The notes under the pieces: model-generated
The model's database searches: none
Seen by the model: the letters and a program-made list of their open reading frames with translations, nothing else
Told to the model about the DNA's origin: nothing
Origin: Flavobacterium sp. YO12
Lineage (GTDB): Bacteria > Bacteroidota > Bacteroidia > Flavobacteriales > Flavobacteriaceae
Reading direction: 5' to 3'
Length of the DNA stretch: 64,000 nt
NCBI RefSeq assembly: GCF_004119495.1
Contig: NZ_NRQU01000023.1
Coordinates: 1 to 64,000, forward strand
Made by a program: the position numbers and the translations under genes
Shown: piece after piece, positions 60,897 through 64,000 of the stretch
Position numbering within the stretch: the first letter of the stretch is position 1
Layout of the letters: each line of letters begins with the position of its first letter

Positions 60897-62242
60897 TATT
60901 TTTTCTCTTTAGTTTCTTTTTCGCCAGTTTTGTAATAATTAGGAGGGAAACCATTTAAAGTTCTCCAGATTTCGAACCAAATTGGTACTGTGTCTAGTAA
61001 AGCAATTGTTTGGGCGCCAGAACCAATGCTCAATTGCTTAGGCCAATGTGCTTCTTCAGGATCAGGAGCAATTAAAACTCTGTATTTGCCATTTGTGCTG
61101 ATAAAGTTTTCTATCGCTACAACTTTTCCTCCAAAAGTTCCGTATGATATATCCGGCCATCCTGCAAATACAATTGTTGGCCAGCCGTCAAACCAAACGC
61201 GGACTTTTTCGCCTTTTTTAATTAAAGGCAAATCTATTGGGTTTACATACGTTTCAACCGCAATATCATAATGAGATGGCATTATCGTTACAATTGGAGT
61301 CCCTTCTTTTACCGTTTCGCCCAATCCTGCTTGCAAAGCTCGGTTGATATATCCGTCTTGCGCAGCTTTAATATAATACATGCCATTTCTTAAGCTGTAA
61401 TTCGTGTATTGGTTTTCTAATTTGCTTACTTGAGCTTCAGTATCAAACTTGTTGCTTAGAGTAGTAAATTGATCGCTTTTTGCTTTGGCTGCTTTTTCAG
61501 CATATTCAGCCGAAATTCGGTTAACTTCAACTTTAGCGTTTATGTATTCATTTTTACTGGATAAGAATTTGTTTTCTTGTGTTATGATTTTTGCATCAAC
61601 ATCTTGCAATTTTAAACGTTTCTCTTCAACATCTGTAAGCGGTTTCAAGCCTTCTTTGTTTAACTGAACAGAACGATTGTATTGTGTATTTGCGATTCGC
61701 AGTTGTGTTCTTGCGGCAACAAGATCAATACTGTCGCTTTTTATTTTTAAAAGAGATTGTCTGACTTTGTTCTTTGCTTGTTCCAGTTTTAGCCTTTTTT
61801 CGCTTTCAATAGCTTGAATTTGAGTAGAAAGAGTTTGTACTTTCTCGTCATATGATTCTAGAGAGTTTTTCTTTGCTTCTACCTGATTTTTGGTGTTTTC
61901 GACCAAATTAGGATCCATATAATCCTCCTTTATTTCAGAAATAAATAAAATGGTATCTCCCTTTTTTACAAAATCACCTTCTTGTACATACCATTTTTCA
62001 ATTCGACCAGAAATAACACTCTGAATTGATTGTGGTCTTTGATTAGGCTTTAAAGTGGTTACAGATCCTGATCCCGAAACATTTTGTGTCCATGGCAGAA
62101 AAAGAGCAATTATTCCTAAAATTGAAGTACCTATTATAATCTTATTTAAAATTTTATAATGACTTCTATTGTTTAGGTTTTTTACAGTCTCGTATCGTTC
62201 AAGAGACTGCAGTCTGGTTTTATTGTCAGAAATGTTTAGCAT
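60896..62242 (-). CDS. HlyD-family periplasmic adaptor
   Basis: A 448-residue membrane-fusion protein. One membrane helix (IIIGTSILGIIALFLPW) after a 35-residue cytoplasmic tail, then a biotinyl-lipoyl-like domain (SVISGRIEKWYVQEGDFVKKG), a long coiled coil (about residues 120-260), and the second lipoyl and beta-barrel part (AAQDGYINRALQAGLGETVKEG, VIAVETYVNPIDLPLIKKGE-like strand near VRVWFDGWP). It links the ABC exporter to the TolC channel. Start overlaps the ABC stop by seven bases. Confidence 0.93.
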   Translation of the reverse strand: MLNISDNKTRLQSLERYETVKNLNNRSHYKILNKIIIGTSILGIIALFLPWTQNVSGSGSVTTLKPNQRPQSIQSVISGRIEKWYVQEGDFVKKGDTILFISEIKEDYMDPNLVENTKNQVEAKKNSLESYDEKVQTLSTQIQAIESEKRLKLEQAKNKVRQSLLKIKSDSIDLVAARTQLRIANTQYNRSVQLNKEGLKPLTDVEEKRLKLQDVDAKIITQENKFLSSKNEYINAKVEVNRISAEYAEKAAKAKSDQFTTLSNKFDTEAQVSKLENQYTNYSLRNGMYYIKAAQDGYINRALQAGLGETVKEGTPIVTIMPSHYDIAVETYVNPIDLPLIKKGEKVRVWFDGWPTIVFAGWPDISYGTFGGKVVAIENFISTNGKYRVLIAPDPEEAHWPKQLSIGSGAQTIALLDTVPIWFEIWRTLNGFPPNYYKTGEKETKEKK

Positions 62243-63906
62243 GGCATATCGTTTTTTTGATCAAGTAGAATAAGACCGTTTTGCATTGTTATTTTTCGTG
62301 TTGATTTTGTTTTCCAATGCGGATTTTTGGATGAAACAATAATGGTCCACTTGTTTTTATCTGAAGTAAGAAAGTCTATGATTTCGTTAGCTACATTTTC
62401 ATCCATAATATCAGTTGGATCTTCATAAAAAAGTATTTTTGGTTTATGAATGATGCTTCTAGCTAATAATATTTTCTGTGCATTTGAGGATGATAGTTGT
62501 CTTCCTTCAGGATAAATATGTGTATCTAAACCTTTTGGCAGTTGTTTTATAAACGAACTCAGCTGTACTCCGTCAAGTGCCCATTTTAAATCTTCGGAAC
62601 TTATTGTGGGATCATTAAAAGTTATGTTTTCAAAAATGGTTCCTTCAAATGGTGTTTCGTTATGGATAATTGTTCCAATTTGTGAGCGATATTGTTTAAT
62701 GTCTATTTTTTTGAATGTATCGTCATTGATGTAAAAAGCACCAGAACTTTGTTTTAATAAACCAGATAACAATCTAATAAGAGTTGTTTTTCCAGAACCG
62801 TTTTCACCGTCAATTACAATTTTTTCACCTTGCTCTATTTTAAGAGATATAGAATCTAGAGCATATATTGGAGAATCTGGAAATTTAAATTTTAAGTTTT
62901 CAGTTTCTAAAGTGATGTTGGTATAACAAGTATCGTTTTTAGACTCAATATATTCTTCTAATTCCAAATCAGTTACCTGTCCAATTTTTTCAACAGAAGT
63001 CAAAACGTCATAAAAAGTTTCAAGTCCAAGAATGATTTTTTCAACAGAGGTAATTACTAATAAAATAATGATCTCTGCCGCCACAAATTGTCCGATATTC
63101 ATTTCCTGACTTAGTACTAAATATCCGCCAATAGAAAGCAAACTTGCTGTAATAATGATTTTAAAAACAATCAATTGGGTAAATTGTTTTTTGATCACAT
63201 TAAAATGTTTCTCGCGATAGTTGATATAGTTGTTTACGATCTTATTGTTTTTTTGAAGCGCAAAATCATAGTTTAATTCATTTCTAAAACTGTAATTATT
63301 ACGCGCCATTTCTTGCAGCCAGCCAGCTACTTTATATTTGAATTTAGATTCTTTTAAACTTGTTTCTAAACCAGACTTGTATGAAAATTTAAAAATGAAA
63401 AATAAAAGCAAGAACAACAATAAGCCAAATACAATAAAGGACGGATGATATAAAGACAGTAAAATTAATCCGAATGTAATTTGGAGTAAAGCTGCCGAAA
63501 AATCAATCAGTAATTTTGATGTACCTTTTTGAATGCTTAAAGTGTCAAAAAAACGATTTGTTAACTCCGGCGGATAAGTGCCGTATAATTCCTCAGGTTT
63601 TATTTTTGGCAAGCGAGCCGCAAACTCAAAGGAAGAACGAACAAATATTTTTTGCTGTAAATTTTCAGTAATTCGCAATTGCATTAATGATAAAAGTCCA
63701 ACAAGTGCAACTCCGGCAACAACCAGAATAATAAGTACAATCCAAGATGCACTTACTCTTCCAGATTGTATAAACGCTATAATAGCCTGGATTCCTAAAG
63801 GAAGCGACAAACTAACTAAACCAGCAAAAATGGCGTAGAAAAAGATTTGGTATATGTCTTTTTTGTCTAATTGAAGTAAATTGTAAAATCGTTTTAAAGG
63901 TGTCAT
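62236..63906 (-). CDS. ABC exporter (permease-ATPase) with altered ATPase motifs
   Basis: A 556-residue half-transporter. About residues 20-300 form the six-helix permease, then the ATPase begins near 335. Walker A is normal (GENGSGKT, 367-374). The rest is not: the signature reads LSSSN (471-475) instead of LSGGQ, Walker B reads LFYED (E495, D496) where DE is usual, so the two acids are swapped, and the switch histidine is Lys527 (VSSKN). No peptidase C39 domain. With HlyD and TolC it builds a type I exporter. Substrate unknown. The start at 63906 is chosen over an ATG 39 bases upstream because PLKRFYNLLQLD is the natural beginning. Confidence 0.88.
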   Translation of the reverse strand: MTPLKRFYNLLQLDKKDIYQIFFYAIFAGLVSLSLPLGIQAIIAFIQSGRVSASWIVLIILVVAGVALVGLLSLMQLRITENLQQKIFVRSSFEFAARLPKIKPEELYGTYPPELTNRFFDTLSIQKGTSKLLIDFSAALLQITFGLILLSLYHPSFIVFGLLLFLLLFFIFKFSYKSGLETSLKESKFKYKVAGWLQEMARNNYSFRNELNYDFALQKNNKIVNNYINYREKHFNVIKKQFTQLIVFKIIITASLLSIGGYLVLSQEMNIGQFVAAEIIILLVITSVEKIILGLETFYDVLTSVEKIGQVTDLELEEYIESKNDTCYTNITLETENLKFKFPDSPIYALDSISLKIEQGEKIVIDGENGSGKTTLIRLLSGLLKQSSGAFYINDDTFKKIDIKQYRSQIGTIIHNETPFEGTIFENITFNDPTISSEDLKWALDGVQLSSFIKQLPKGLDTHIYPEGRQLSSSNAQKILLARSIIHKPKILFYEDPTDIMDENVANEIIDFLTSDKNKWTIIVSSKNPHWKTKSTRKITMQNGLILLDQKNDMPC

Positions 63907-63922
63907 GTTGATTTTTTTATGG

Positions 63923-64000
63923 TTAGCGTAAAACGTTTTCTGCAAGATTGATGTAAAACTCTGTGGTTGTTACTGTTTCATTACAATTCGTAATTGTTTT
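63923..64000 (-). CDS. C-terminal end of an upstream gene, possibly a TetR-like regulator (partial)
   Basis: The last 25 codons and stop of a gene running in from beyond the window on the minus strand; the end reads TEFYINLAENVLR. It lies 17 bases before the ABC start. Regulators of the TetR group often precede such export operons in Bacteroidota and can end in a similar helix, but that is only a guess. Confidence 0.45.
   Translation of the reverse strand, partial: KTITNCNETVTTTEFYINLAENVLR

Noticed and set aside
1..64000. Insertion sequence, prophage or integrative element
   Set aside because: No transposase, integrase, phage or conjugation gene is seen; the accessory signal is limited to small repeats and single genes.

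Overview
The window is about 64 kb of a low-GC chromosome that reads as Flavobacteriaceae, most likely Flavobacterium. The evidence is the AT-rich codon use, the Bacteroidota -7 promoter element TAnnTTTG in front of many genes, a type IX secretion type-B sorting domain, the folK-deoxynucleoside kinase fusion, LytTR two-component systems and small DUF983, DUF1573, DUF5103 and DUF6370 proteins. I see no rRNA, CRISPR array, prophage or insertion sequence. Most of the window is core chromosome, with accessory patches made largely of palindromic repeats.

Layout. 0-8 kb: an AsmA-like envelope protein, an exported alpha/beta hydrolase coupled to sppA, a CarboxypepD_reg-like exported protein and folK-dNK. 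8-15 kb: a secreted C-type lectin with a T9SS type-B sorting tail, a TrmH-type methyltransferase, a DUF1573 protein, mutS, tRNA-Gly and tRNA-Leu, and a DUF1508-like protein. 15-20 kb: a small alanine-rich lipoprotein gene that is frameshifted as read, then lipid A and surface polysaccharide genes (waaA, a DegT aminotransferase, galE) and an EamA permease. 20-25.5 kb: a probable toxin-antitoxin pair, fabD, a frameshifted DUF983 gene, an AraC regulator, YceI, a ferredoxin-like protein and a pirin. 25.5-26.3 kb: a DUF4375 lipoprotein in a repeat-rich islet. 26.3-31.3 kb: a glyoxylate-shunt locus with a ScfR/RamB-like regulator divergent from aceB and aceA. 31.4-41 kb: a Crp/Fnr - DUF6370 - purT operon, a U32 hydroxylase-like protein, an aminotransferase, a desaturase and rsmG.

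41-49 kb: a lipoprotein beta-carbonic anhydrase, then two LytS/LytTR kinase-regulator pairs facing each other around an S15-type hydrolase, and a beta-propeller protein. Three terminators with nearly the same stem separate these units. 49-59 kb: pruA, apaG, a DUF5103 protein, a SNF2 helicase, a methyltransferase, a GxxExxY gene, map and a DUF445 protein. 59.5-64 kb: a type I export operon (ABC, HlyD, TolC), preceded by the cut-off end of another gene.

The most interesting signal is the GxxExxY gene (56722-57099). It has a PD-(D/E)XK-like motif and sits between inverted copies of a repeat (56657-56709 and 57117-57166). Gene-free copies of the same repeat occur as long hairpins at 23.4, 24.2, 31.3 and 58.0 kb. 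That layout resembles a repeat family and its handling enzyme, as in REP/RAYT systems, but with a nuclease-fold protein; this is inference. Also notable: an ABC ATPase whose Walker B, signature and H-loop are all altered, a palindromic operator candidate in the aceB-regulator intergenic region, and two genes broken by indels in A/T homopolymers, which may be real pseudogenes or sequencing errors.
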